64,000 nt of DNA from Allobosea lupini (GTDB lineage Bacteria; Pseudomonadota; Alphaproteobacteria; Rhizobiales; Beijerinckiaceae), in assembly GCF_900109525.1 (NCBI RefSeq), contig NZ_FOAN01000006.1, positions 124,001 through 188,000 of the forward strand. The letters run 5' to 3'. Positions 43,439 to 51,437 of the stretch are shown here, one piece after another. The stretch's first letter is position 1. Every line of letters begins with the position of its first letter. A program made the position numbers and the translations under genes. The notes beneath the pieces were generated by a model. It made no database searches. It saw nothing but the letters and a program-made list of their open reading frames with translations, and had not been told where the DNA came from.

Positions 43439-44713
43439 TCAGCTGAACATGTCGGCGGTGATCGCGGCGTACCAGCCGACATTCTCGGCCTGGTTCTCCT
43501 TGCGCAGTTCGGCGCTCTCGCGTGGCTGCGAGACGAAGGTCTCGGTCGCCGCGATCTTGCCGTCCTTGGCCTCGTAGCGGCCGCCGACCTTGATCGTGTC
43601 GTCGGTCTCGATCAGCGACCAGCAGGTGTTGATGTAGCGGGCCGGAAAGGTGCGGGCATTGGTGAGCTCGCCCCGGATCACCATCGCCGCGACCTTGGCC
43701 TGGCTGTTGGCGGCGAAGGCGGATTTCGGCATGTCGCCGGCGATGCAGGCATCGCCGAGAACGAAGATGTTTGGATCGACGGCCGACTTCATCGAGGCCG
43801 CGTCGATGGTGCAGTAGCCGCCGGCGGGCGCCAGGCCCGCCGAGCGGGCGATCTCGCCGGCCATCTGCGCCGGGATGACATTGACGAAGGCGCAGTCCTT
43901 GTAGGTCTCGAAGCCGGTGACGACAGTGTTGGTCTTGGGATCGACCGACTTGATGCCGTCATGCACCTTCGGCCCTAGCCATTCGATCATCGCGCCATAG
44001 TGCTTTTCCCAGCCCTCCTGGAAGACGCCCTGCTTGGAGAAGCTGTCCTTGGGGTCGAGGATGAGGATCTTGCAGTCGCGCCTGCCGCTCGCCTTGAGCA
44101 GATGGGCGAACATCGATGCCCGCTCATAGGGGCCGGGCGGGCAGCGATAGGGATTGGGCGGGGCGATCATCACGATCGTGCCGCCATTTGGCACCGCGTC
44201 GAGCTTCTGCCTGATCAATTGCGTCTGCCGGCCGGGCTTCCAGCCATGCGGCATCGCCTCCTCGGCCTCCTTCGACCAGCCGGGGACTGAATCGTATTTC
44301 AGGTCGATGCCGGGCGAGACGACGAGGCGGTCATAGGGCAGGCGATCGCCCGTCGAGAGCACAGCCTCCTTCTTGTCGCGGTCGATCTGGGTGGCGCGGG
44401 CCCGGGCCAGCGTGATGCCATGGTTCTTCGCCAGCGCGTCGTAGCGATGGCTGATCTCGTCATAGCTCTTGAAGCCGCCGATGAAGAGGTTGGAGTGGAA
44501 GCAGGTCTGGTAGACCTCGTTCTCCTCGACCAGCGTCACCGCGATGGCGCCGTTCGAGTCCTTGGCGATGTACCGCGCCGCGGTCGCGCCGCCGGCTCCG
44601 CCGCCGATCACCACGACGCGCGGCTTGGCCTGGCCGAGCACGGCCGGCGAGGCGATGGCGAAGCTGCCGGCGGCGGCGAGGCCGGTCAGGAATGTGCGGC
44701 GACTGGTCGACAT
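43439..44713 (-). CDS. fccB: Flavocytochrome c sulfide dehydrogenase, flavoprotein subunit (FccB/SoxF)
   Basis: A 424-residue FAD protein with a Tat signal (TSRRTFLTGLAAAG). It has the FAD dinucleotide motif VVIGGGAGGATAARYIAKDS, a second Rossmann segment, FVNVIPAQMAGEIARSAGLA and FVLGDACIAGDMPKSAFAAN near the C-terminus, all as in FccB/SoxF. It oxidises sulfide to sulfur or polysulfide and passes electrons to the cytochrome subunit encoded 35 nt upstream (44749-45066). The redox Cys pair (TCFHSN near residue 70, ACIAG late) is present. Confidence 0.92.
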   Translation of the reverse strand: MSTSRRTFLTGLAAAGSFAIASPAVLGQAKPRVVVIGGGAGGATAARYIAKDSNGAIAVTLVEENEVYQTCFHSNLFIGGFKSYDEISHRYDALAKNHGITLARARATQIDRDKKEAVLSTGDRLPYDRLVVSPGIDLKYDSVPGWSKEAEEAMPHGWKPGRQTQLIRQKLDAVPNGGTIVMIAPPNPYRCPPGPYERASMFAHLLKASGRRDCKILILDPKDSFSKQGVFQEGWEKHYGAMIEWLGPKVHDGIKSVDPKTNTVVTGFETYKDCAFVNVIPAQMAGEIARSAGLAPAGGYCTIDAASMKSAVDPNIFVLGDACIAGDMPKSAFAANSQAKVAAMVIRGELTNARTFPARYINTCWSLIETDDTIKVGGRYEAKDGKIAATETFVSQPRESAELRKENQAENVGWYAAITADMFS

Positions 44714-44748
44714 GGTTCCCTCTCCCCTTCCCCTCGTGACGGCTAGCC

Positions 44749-45066
44749 CTAAGGACCGGGCTTCAGACTCTCGTAATAAGCGGCCAGCGCCGCGATCTCC
44801 TCACTGGAGAGTCGCGCGGCAACCGCCTGCATCACCTGGTTGTCGCGCTGCCGCTGCCGATAGGCGTTCATTAACGCGACGAACTGCTCGGCGGGGTGGC
44901 CGATGATCGCCGGAATGCCGCCGACCTGCCTGCCGCTGCTCTGATGGCAGCTCGTGCATTCGGACGAGAGATACTCCCCCAGCGCCTTGTCGCCGGCGGC
45001 GTTCGCCGGCGCACAGGCCAGTAGCAGCCCGAGCACCGCGAGACGGACGGCGCCGGCTCCTCGCAT
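44749..45066 (-). CDS. Monoheme cytochrome c, FccA/SoxE-like
   Basis: A 105-residue periplasmic cytochrome with a signal peptide (VRLAVLGLLLACAPANA). The heme motif is CTSCH (37-41), the Met ligand lies in NQVMQAVAARL, and the IPAIIGHPAEQFVALMNAYR helix is typical of the FccA/SoxE family. It precedes fccB by 35 nt and its ATG overlaps the soxD stop (ATGA), so it is probably the cytochrome subunit of FccAB. An alternative is that it replaces the missing second heme domain of the short SoxD encoded upstream. Confidence 0.85.
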   Translation of the reverse strand: MRGAGAVRLAVLGLLLACAPANAAGDKALGEYLSSECTSCHQSSGRQVGGIPAIIGHPAEQFVALMNAYRQRQRDNQVMQAVAARLSSEEIAALAAYYESLKPGP

Positions 45067-45803
45067 CAGTCGACCTTCGGCGCCGTCTTGGAATCCGGCG
45101 TCACGTCGAGGATCACCGCCCGTCCGGTGATCTTCACCTCCGGCTTGCAATTGGTCATGCACGGCTCCTTGCCCCAGAAGGCCTTCTCCGTGGTCTCGCG
45201 GTCGTCGTCGTAGAAGGCGGCCGCATTCGGCAGCTTCACGCTGGTAAAGTTCTTATCGGACAGTTCGAAGTCCTCGTCCTTCACGATGTCGTTCAGATAG
45301 AGCAAATAGGCGGTGACGGCGTAGAGCTCGTCCGGCGACAGCGATTGGGCGTTGCCATAGGGCATGGCCCGGCGGACATAGTCGAACACGGTCGAGAGAT
45401 CGGGCCAGAACGAGCCGATCGTCTTCTCCGGCCGGTCGGATCTGAGCGAGCCCATGCCGCCGGCCAGCACCGGCCAGCGGTTGTTGCCCTGGCCGAATTC
45501 GCCATGGCAGCTGGCGCATTGCGCCTGGAAGATCTCGTCGCCCTGCTTGACCGTGCCCTTGCCGGGCGGCAGGCCCTTGCCGTCAGGCCGCACCGCGATG
45601 TCCCAGGCCTTGATCTCCTCCGGCAGCGCCTCGCGGCCGAGGCCGAGCTTGGCCGCCGGGGCCGGAGCCTGGGCGGTTTTGGCCGGGAGATGGGCTTGCG
45701 CCTGCTTGGCCGCCGGCTTGGTCTGGGCGATCAGCGGCGCGGCGGCGAGCACGGCGAGCGCCGCCAGGCCCGCGAGCAGGACGGGATTAACCGATCTCGA
45801 CAT
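45066..45803 (-). CDS. soxD: SoxD-like cytochrome c (short, single heme)
   Basis: A 245-residue protein with a signal peptide (LLAGLAALAVLAAAPLIAQ), a Pro/Ala linker and one c-type heme motif, CASCH (96-100). FGQGNNRWPVLAGGMGSLRS, IGSFWPDLSTVFDYVRRAMP and ELYAVTAYLLYLNDIVKD match the N-terminal domain of SoxD, the electron-accepting subunit of sulfur dehydrogenase SoxCD. The well-studied Paracoccus SoxD has two hemes and about 380 residues; here the C-terminal domain is absent. The 3' end overlaps the next cytochrome start. Its start overlaps the soxC end by 17 nt. Confidence 0.9.
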   Translation of the reverse strand: MSRSVNPVLLAGLAALAVLAAAPLIAQTKPAAKQAQAHLPAKTAQAPAPAAKLGLGREALPEEIKAWDIAVRPDGKGLPPGKGTVKQGDEIFQAQCASCHGEFGQGNNRWPVLAGGMGSLRSDRPEKTIGSFWPDLSTVFDYVRRAMPYGNAQSLSPDELYAVTAYLLYLNDIVKDEDFELSDKNFTSVKLPNAAAFYDDDRETTEKAFWGKEPCMTNCKPEVKITGRAVILDVTPDSKTAPKVD

Positions 45804-47061
45804 TTTCGGTCTCCCCGTTCGCCTTCACATGCCAGGTCTGAATGCCGTTGTTGTGGTAGATCGAGTTGGTGCCGCGGATCTTGCGCAGCTCCTCCTTGGT
45901 CGGCTGGAGATAGCCGGTCGAATCGATGGCGCGCGACTGGATCAGGAGGTCCTGTCCGGCCCAGTCGAAGTCGACATAGAAGCGGGTGAGCGACTTATCG
46001 AACACCGGCCCGTCGATCCTGGCGTGCTGCCAGTTCCTGCCGCCGTCGAGGGTCACGTCGACGCGTTTGATCGTGCCGCGCCCCGACCAGGCCAGGCCGG
46101 AGAGGACGTTGCGGCCCTTCTGCTTCAGCGGCGCCTGCGGCGAGGGATTGGTCACCACCGATTTGGCGTCCATGAAGAAAGTGAATCGGCGCGAGCGGCC
46201 ATCGGCCAGAAGGTCGGTGTATTTCGAGGTCTCCTCGCGTGCCTGCCACGGCTGGTCGCCGACCTCGATGCGCCGGAGCCATTTGACCCAGAGATTGCCC
46301 TCCCAGCCGGGGATGACGGCACGCAGCGGATAGCCCTGCTCTGGGCGCAGCGCCTCGCCGTTCATGGCGAAGGCGATCAGCACGTCGTCGAGCGCCTTCT
46401 CGATCGGCAGCGAGCGGTTCATGCCGGAGGAATCGGCGCCTTCCAGCAGCAGCCATTTGGCATTGGCCTTCACCCCCGCCTCGGCCAGAAGCAGCTTCAG
46501 CGGCACGCCGGTATACATGACGTTGTGGACCATGCCGTGGGTGAACTGGCAGCCATTGAGCTGCGCGCCGCGCCACTCCATGCCGGAATTGGCGGCGCAT
46601 TCGAGGAAATGGATGCGGTTCTGCCGCGGCATCCGCCTGATGTCTTCCATGGTGAAGACCAGCGGCTTGTCGACGAGGCCATGGATCATCAGCCGGTGAT
46701 TGGCCGGGTCGATGTCGGCGATGCCGCCATGATGGCGCTCGAAGCAGAGGCCGGACGGGGTGATGATCCCGTCGAGCTCGTGCAGCGGCGTGAAGTTGAC
46801 CGAGGATTCCGGCGAGGCCGTCAGCCAGGAGACATCGCGGCGGATCACGTTCTTCTCGAAGCGCGACGGCGTGCCATAGGGCCGCTTGTCGACGCCCTCA
46901 CCCAGATAGCGGCTCCAGTCCTGGACCTCGGTGATCAGCGGATCGGGCTTCCCCGGCTCGGCGCGGGCAATGCTGGTGCCGGCGAGACCGGCTCCGGCGA
47001 CCACCGCCCCGCCGAGGAAGTGGCGGCGGCTCAGCGGACCGGGCTTTGCGGGAGAGGTCAT
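45787..47061 (-). CDS. soxC: Sulfur dehydrogenase molybdenum subunit SoxC
   Basis: A 424-residue molybdopterin oxidoreductase of the sulfite oxidase family with a Tat signal (SRRHFLGGAVVAGAG, 11-25). The Mo-ligating Cys is Cys155 in HFLECAANSGMEW; TPLHELDGIITPSGLCFERH and the C-terminal dimerisation domain (GGRNWQHARIDGPV) match SoxC. With SoxD it oxidises the sulfane sulfur bound to SoxYZ, so complete oxidation of thiosulfate to sulfate without sulfur globules is expected. It starts 43 nt after the soxB stop. Confidence 0.95.
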   Translation of the reverse strand: MTSPAKPGPLSRRHFLGGAVVAGAGLAGTSIARAEPGKPDPLITEVQDWSRYLGEGVDKRPYGTPSRFEKNVIRRDVSWLTASPESSVNFTPLHELDGIITPSGLCFERHHGGIADIDPANHRLMIHGLVDKPLVFTMEDIRRMPRQNRIHFLECAANSGMEWRGAQLNGCQFTHGMVHNVMYTGVPLKLLLAEAGVKANAKWLLLEGADSSGMNRSLPIEKALDDVLIAFAMNGEALRPEQGYPLRAVIPGWEGNLWVKWLRRIEVGDQPWQAREETSKYTDLLADGRSRRFTFFMDAKSVVTNPSPQAPLKQKGRNVLSGLAWSGRGTIKRVDVTLDGGRNWQHARIDGPVFDKSLTRFYVDFDWAGQDLLIQSRAIDSTGYLQPTKEELRKIRGTNSIYHNNGIQTWHVKANGETENVEIG

Positions 47062-47104
47062 GCCTCGTCTCCTTGCTCTTTAACTAGCGTGATGGCGGAG
47101 GCGC

Positions 47105-48802
47105 TCATGCCCCGCTCACCTTCACGGCGTCGTTCGGCTTGATGGTGATGGTCTTGGCCGCGGCGACATGGTCGCGGACCACGTCCCAGATCGGCGGGCC
47201 CTGCGTGCCCTCGTTGACGCTGGCCCAGCCGGCGACGACGTATTTACGAGAGGCGTCGATCGGCTTGCCGGATTTGAGGTGCGTCAGGCCGGAGATGCGG
47301 CTGCCCATCGGCTTGCCGACATCGATGGCGTAGCCCATGCCGCCGATGCGGACCATGTCGCCGCCGCCCTGGAAATAGGGGTCGGGGTGGAAGATATTGT
47401 CGGCGACGTCCTCGAGGATCTCCTTGAGCTGCGCGCCGGTCATCTCCATCCGGTAGCAGTTCGGATAGGTGATCGCGGTCGCGTTGCTGATCGCCTCCCA
47501 GGTGATCGCCTCGCCCGGCAGCAGCGAGCCGCCCCAGCGGAAGCCCGGCGACAGCGCGATCTCGGCGTCGCGCTGCGACAGCATGGCGTCGCAGATCAGG
47601 TCGTCGAAGCTGCCGTTGAAATTGCCGCGCCGGTAGAGCAGCGAGTCGGTGCGGCCGATTGCCCTGGCGAGCTCGGCGGCATAGGGCGCGCGCAGCTTGG
47701 TGACCAGCGCCGCCATCTCCGGATCGGGCGCGATCGCATCGGCGAAGACCGGCATCAGCTTGAAGCGGATATCGGCGACCTTGCCGTCCTTCACCGCGAT
47801 GTCGAGGCGCGAGACGAACTTGCCATGCGAGCCGGAGGCAACGAGGGCGGTCTGCCCGACCCGGATCAGCCCGGGCATGGCGTCATGGGTATGGGCGGTC
47901 AGGATGACGTCGATGCCCTTGACCCGGCTCGCCAGCTTGCGGTCGACGTCGAAGCCGTCATGCGAGAGCAGCACGACCACCGCGGCGCCCTCGGCGCGGG
48001 CTTCCTCGACCTGCTTCTGGATTTCCTCCTCGCGGATGCCGAACTCCCAGTCCGGGAACATCCAGCGCGGATTGGCAACGGCGGTACGTGGCAGCGCCTG
48101 GCCGATCACCGCGACCTTGACGCCGCCCTTCTCGAAGACTTTTCGGGCTTCGAAGACCGGCTCGTTCCATTCCTTGTCGCGGATGTTCTGGGCGAGGAAG
48201 GCGAAGGGCGCGGCCTCGACGATCTCTTTGACCCGCTCGGCGCCGAGCGTGAACTCCCAATGCGAGGTCATCGCGTCGAGCTTCAGCGCCGACATCACGT
48301 CGACCATGTCCTGGCCCTTGGTCTGGAGCGAGCTCCAGCTGCCCTGCCAGGTGTCGCCGCCGTCGAGCAGCAGCACCTTGTCGGCACCGCGCTCGGCCCT
48401 GACAGCCTTGATCAAAGTCGCGATCCGGTCGAGCCCGCCCATCCGGCCGTAATTGCGGGCGAGCGCGACGAAATCGTCCGAGGTCAGTGCGAAGGCATCG
48501 GCCGAGCCGGCGGCGATCTTGAAATGCTCGCGGAAGGCGGCGTCGGTCAGATGCGGCGGCAGGCCCTTGACCTCGCCGACGCCGAGATTGACCGCCGGCT
48601 CGCGGAACTGCAGCGGCATCAGCTGGGCGTGGATATCGGCCACATGCAGGATGGTGACCTGTCCCTGCGGCTCGAAGCGCAGGATGTCTGCCTGCGACAG
48701 CGTCTGCCGGGCGGCGGCGCGCCCGAGCGGGCCGAGACCGGAGGTTGTCGTCAAGGCCGCGGCGACCGCCGTCGCCTGCAGGAAGTCTCGTCTCGAGATC
48801 AT
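47105..48802 (-). CDS. soxB: Thiosulfohydrolase SoxB
   Basis: A 565-residue dimanganese hydrolase with a Tat signal (SRRDFLQATAVAAAL). The 5'-nucleotidase-like metal ligands are visible: HVADIHAQL, LDGGDTWQGS, SHWEFTLG, LSHDGFDVD and TAHTHD, followed by SGSHGKF. It hydrolyses the S-sulfonate of the SoxYZ swinging arm to release sulfate in the periplasm. It follows soxZ with a 154-nt gap that contains a palindromic repeat (48862-48950), unusual inside a sox operon. Confidence 0.96.
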   Translation of the reverse strand: MISRRDFLQATAVAAALTTTSGLGPLGRAAARQTLSQADILRFEPQGQVTILHVADIHAQLMPLQFREPAVNLGVGEVKGLPPHLTDAAFREHFKIAAGSADAFALTSDDFVALARNYGRMGGLDRIATLIKAVRAERGADKVLLLDGGDTWQGSWSSLQTKGQDMVDVMSALKLDAMTSHWEFTLGAERVKEIVEAAPFAFLAQNIRDKEWNEPVFEARKVFEKGGVKVAVIGQALPRTAVANPRWMFPDWEFGIREEEIQKQVEEARAEGAAVVVLLSHDGFDVDRKLASRVKGIDVILTAHTHDAMPGLIRVGQTALVASGSHGKFVSRLDIAVKDGKVADIRFKLMPVFADAIAPDPEMAALVTKLRAPYAAELARAIGRTDSLLYRRGNFNGSFDDLICDAMLSQRDAEIALSPGFRWGGSLLPGEAITWEAISNATAITYPNCYRMEMTGAQLKEILEDVADNIFHPDPYFQGGGDMVRIGGMGYAIDVGKPMGSRISGLTHLKSGKPIDASRKYVVAGWASVNEGTQGPPIWDVVRDHVAAAKTITIKPNDAVKVSGA

Positions 48803-48861
48803 GACTCATCCTTTGGATGCGCGCACATCGCGATCCAGGGGCTCTTCAAGTGGAGCTTTGG

Positions 48862-48950
48862 CCGTCATTGCGAGGAGCGAAGCGACGAAGCAATCCAGAA
48901 GGGGCAGAGCTCTGAGAGACTGGATTGCTTCGCTTTGCTCGCAATGACGG
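48862..48950. repeat. Inverted-repeat element between soxZ and soxB (family C)
   Basis: An 89-bp element with perfect 13-bp ends CCGTCATTGCGAG and CTCGCAATGACGG. Inside, GAAGCAATCCAG pairs with CTGGATTGCTTC, so nearly the full length can fold as a long hairpin. It is not related in sequence to the family A repeats, apart from the GTCAT end. It resembles the GTCATTGCGAGGAGC repeats common in many bacterial genomes. Confidence 0.85.
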
Positions 48951-48956
48951 TTGGCG

Positions 48957-49286
48957 TCAGCCGACTGTCAGCTTGTTCTTCGACGTGTATTCCGAGCCGT
49001 CGTCATCCTTCCAGGTGAAGGTGAACTCGCCCGATTCCGTGGCCTTGAAGAAGAAGGACTGGTAGGGATTGGCCGAGATCGCCGAGAACCAATCGGCCGA
49101 GAAGACCGGCTTGCCGTTGAAGCTCGCCGAGAACTTGTTGATGATCTTGCGCGGGATCGTCTCGCCCTTGGCATCCTTGCGCTGGCCGGATTCCATCTCG
49201 TGCGAGATCAGCGTCTTGATCTCGATGATCTCGCCGGCCGTGGCCTTGGCCGGAACGCGCACGCGGGGCGTGGGCTTGGTCGTCAT
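48957..49286 (-). CDS. soxZ: Sulfur-oxidation carrier subunit SoxZ
   Basis: A 109-residue immunoglobulin-like protein. It begins KPTPRVRVPAKATAGEIIEI and contains TLISHEMESGQRKD and IPRKIINKFSASFNGKPVFS, the SoxZ signature; the end is EFTFTWKDDDGSEYTSKN. It has no signal peptide and is exported with SoxY as a complex through the Tat pathway. It follows soxY by 43 nt. Confidence 0.96.
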   Translation of the reverse strand: MTTKPTPRVRVPAKATAGEIIEIKTLISHEMESGQRKDAKGETIPRKIINKFSASFNGKPVFSADWFSAISANPYQSFFFKATESGEFTFTWKDDDGSEYTSKNKLTVG

Positions 49287-49329
49287 GGATGTTTCCTCGC
49301 CTTGTTCTGGTCGATGACGATGAGCGGCT

Positions 49330-49794
49330 TCAGCCGCCGCAGCCGCCGATCGTGACCTTGATGTTGGCCTTGGCCGTGTGCAGCGTGCCGTTCGACATCT
49401 CGGCGACGCAGATGATGTCCTGCGTCTGGGCGAGCCGCATGCGCGTGGCGGCCGAGGCTTTTCCGCAGGCCGGTGTGAACTGGTAGCTGACGACGCCGGG
49501 CAGCGGGTTGCCCTCGGCGAAGACGTGCACGGTCTTGACGTAGTCGGCTTCGGTCATCGGGCTCTCGATCTCGACATTGATCGGCACGACCAGGCCATTC
49601 TCGGCGATCTCCGGCACGTCGAGCTTGATCTTGCCGGAGGCCATCGGCTTGTCGCCGTAGAGCTTCTTGATCTCGGCAGCGACCGCCTTCTCGTCGGCGA
49701 AGGCGAGCTTCGGTGCGATCGCGGCGGCGGCGAGCGCCCAGGCGGCGGCCTTCATCGCATCGCGGCGCGACAGCGTCGACGGTTGGATCAGCAT
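49330..49794 (-). CDS. soxY: Sulfur-oxidation carrier protein SoxY
   Basis: A 154-residue protein with a Tat signal (LSRRDAMKAAAWALAAAA). The C-terminus is GGCGG, whose Cys carries the sulfur intermediates in the Sox cycle. YGDKPMASGKIKLDVPEIAE and the VPINVEIESPM region fit SoxY. It is the first gene of the leftward sox operon (soxYZ, soxB, soxCD, fccAB) and diverges from soxAX over a 171-bp region with a candidate SoxR-type operator. Confidence 0.97.
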   Translation of the reverse strand: MLIQPSTLSRRDAMKAAAWALAAAAIAPKLAFADEKAVAAEIKKLYGDKPMASGKIKLDVPEIAENGLVVPINVEIESPMTEADYVKTVHVFAEGNPLPGVVSYQFTPACGKASAATRMRLAQTQDIICVAEMSNGTLHTAKANIKVTIGGCGG

Positions 49795-49877
49795 ACGGGG
49801 CTCCTCCCTGGAATTCGTCTCGTTTTAGCGCTTGACGGCGCCGCGCCCGGTCGCCAATCATTTGCACGTATCGTGAT

Positions 49878-49893
49878 ATTGTTTTTTGTGAAT
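49878..49893. promoter_or_regulatory. Candidate SoxR/BigR-type operator between soxY and soxA
   Basis: ATTG-N8-GAAT differs by one base from the ATTC-N8-GAAT element reported for SqrR/BigR-type persulfide-sensing ArsR repressors. It sits in an AT-rich patch of the 171-bp soxY/soxA divergent region. A short hairpin AGCCC-CCGAGA-GGGCT follows at about 49898-49913 in the soxA leader. Confidence 0.4.
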
Positions 49894-49965
49894 GTAAAGC
49901 CCCCGAGAGGGCTACCGCCAAGGGGCGCAGCATAAGCGCCGCCGGAGGAAACGAAAGGGCGAGGG

Positions 49966-50799
49966 ATGAAGCTTCCGATCATCGGAGCGGCCGCGTTGGC
50001 GGCCGTCATGATAGTCGCGGCTGGGCCGCTGACCGCGCAGTCACCGCCGCAGGACGACAGTGAGAAGGAGATCGAGCGCTATCGCCAGATGCTCTCGGAC
50101 CCGTTCTCGAATCCGGGTTTTCTCGCGGTCGATCGCGGCGAGGCGCTGTGGTCGACCCAGCGCGGCGCCAGGAATGTCTCGCTCGAAGCCTGCGATCTCG
50201 GCGAGGGGCCGGGCAAGCTCGAGGGCGCCTTCGCCAAGCTGCCGCGCTATTTCGCCGACGCCGACAAGGTGATGGACACCGAGCAGCGCCTGCTCTGGTG
50301 CATGCAGAAGATCCAGGACCTCGACACCGCCGATGTCGTGAAGCGCCGCTTCTCCGGGCCGGGCGTCGCCTCCGACATGGAGGACCTCGTCGCCTTCATC
50401 GCCAACAAGTCGAGCGAGATGACGATCCAGCCGCAGCTCTCCCATCCCAAGGAGAAGGAGATGGCGGCGGTCGGCGAAGCCCTGTTCTATACCCGCGGCG
50501 GCGTCAACGATTTCTCCTGCGCCACCTGCCATGCCGAGGAAGGCAAGCGAATCCGCCTGCAGGGGCTGCCCAACCTCTCGGTCAAGGGCAGGACCGCGCA
50601 GGAGACGATGGGCTCCTGGCCGACCTACCGGGTCTCGCAGAGCGCGCTGCGGACGATGCAGCACCGGCTCTGGGACTGCTATCGCCAGCAGCGCTGGCCC
50701 GTGCCGGAATACGGCTCTGAAGCCCTGACCGCGCTCACCGTCTTCCTGCAGAAGCAGGCTGAAGGCGGCGAGATCAAAGTCCCGTCGATCAAGCGCTGA
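49966..50799 (+). CDS. soxA: Sulfur-oxidation cytochrome SoxA (monoheme)
   Basis: A 277-residue SoxA with a signal peptide ([18 protein letters not shown]). The single heme motif is CATCH (185-189) and Cys238 in [10 protein letters not shown] is the axial, persulfide-forming ligand. The N-terminal lobe lacks a heme motif but keeps Cys76 and Cys112, which form a disulfide in monoheme SoxA proteins. With SoxX it couples thiosulfate to SoxY. Gene order is soxA-soxX, the reverse of the usual soxXA. The soxX start is 9 nt downstream. Confidence 0.95.
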   Translation: MKLPIIGAAALAAVMIVAAGPLTAQSPPQDDSEKEIERYRQMLSDPFSNPGFLAVDRGEALWSTQRGARNVSLEACDLGEGPGKLEGAFAKLPRYFADADKVMDTEQRLLWCMQKIQDLDTADVVKRRFSGPGVASDMEDLVAFIANKSSEMTIQPQLSHPKEKEMAAVGEALFYTRGGVNDFSCATCHAEEGKRIRLQGLPNLSVKGRTAQETMGSWPTYRVSQSALRTMQHRLWDCYRQQRWPVPEYGSEALTALTVFLQKQAEGGEIKVPSIKR

Positions 50800-50807
50800 G
50801 GGGGAAC

Positions 50808-51419
50808 ATGATGATCAGGACATTCATTCCCCTTGCGGCCCTGCTGGCTCTCGCGGGTTCGGCCCGCGCCCAGGAGCGCCCAGCCCAGGCCGTGATCGAC
50901 GCCTATCTGAAATCGACCTTCGGCAAGGCCTCGGCCGAATGGCAGGCCAGGATCAAGCCGGACGACTCGCTCGCCGTCTGCAACACGACCCGCAACAACC
51001 CCTCTTCGGCGCAGTCGGACGAGATTCTGAAGCGCGAGAGCGCCCGCGTGGTGTATCCCGCCGACGGCAAGTTGCTCGGCAACTGGAAGAACGGCTATCA
51101 GGTCGCCAACAACGGCCGCGGCGGCCAGTTCTCCGATCCTCCCGGCACCGTCGCCGGCGGCAACTGTTTCGCCTGCCACCAGCTCGATCCGAAGGAAGTC
51201 AGCTACGGCACGCTGGGCCCGAGCCTCGCTGCGTACGGCAAGGATCGCAAATACGATCCCGAGACGATCAAGGACGCCTACACCAAGATCTACAATTCGA
51301 TGGCGGTGGTGCCCTGCTCGAACATGCCGCGCTTCGGCGTAAACAAGGTGCTCGACGAGCAGCAAATCAAGGACGTGATGGCCTATCTGTTCGATCCGGA
51401 ATCGCCGGTGAACAAGTAG
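50808..51419 (+). CDS. soxX: Sulfur-oxidation cytochrome SoxX
   Basis: A 203-residue SoxX with a signal peptide (cleavage near SARAQ). It has one heme motif, CFACH (120-124), and GTLGPSLAAYGKDRKYDPET. The Met ligand is expected in CSNMPRFGVNKVLDEQQIKD. The 90 residues before the heme domain form an N-terminal extension with Cys58, typical of longer alphaproteobacterial SoxX proteins. It forms the SoxXA complex with SoxA and is followed after 18 nt by the MBL-fold gene. Confidence 0.94.
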   Translation: MMIRTFIPLAALLALAGSARAQERPAQAVIDAYLKSTFGKASAEWQARIKPDDSLAVCNTTRNNPSSAQSDEILKRESARVVYPADGKLLGNWKNGYQVANNGRGGQFSDPPGTVAGGNCFACHQLDPKEVSYGTLGPSLAAYGKDRKYDPETIKDAYTKIYNSMAVVPCSNMPRFGVNKVLDEQQIKDVMAYLFDPESPVNK

Positions 51420-51437
51420 GCTTTGCCGGAGCAGACC

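Noticed and set aside
47168-49018. Long plus-strand open frame of about 616 codons
   Set aside because: It lies opposite soxB and part of the repeat element; SoxB metal motifs are intact on the minus strand.
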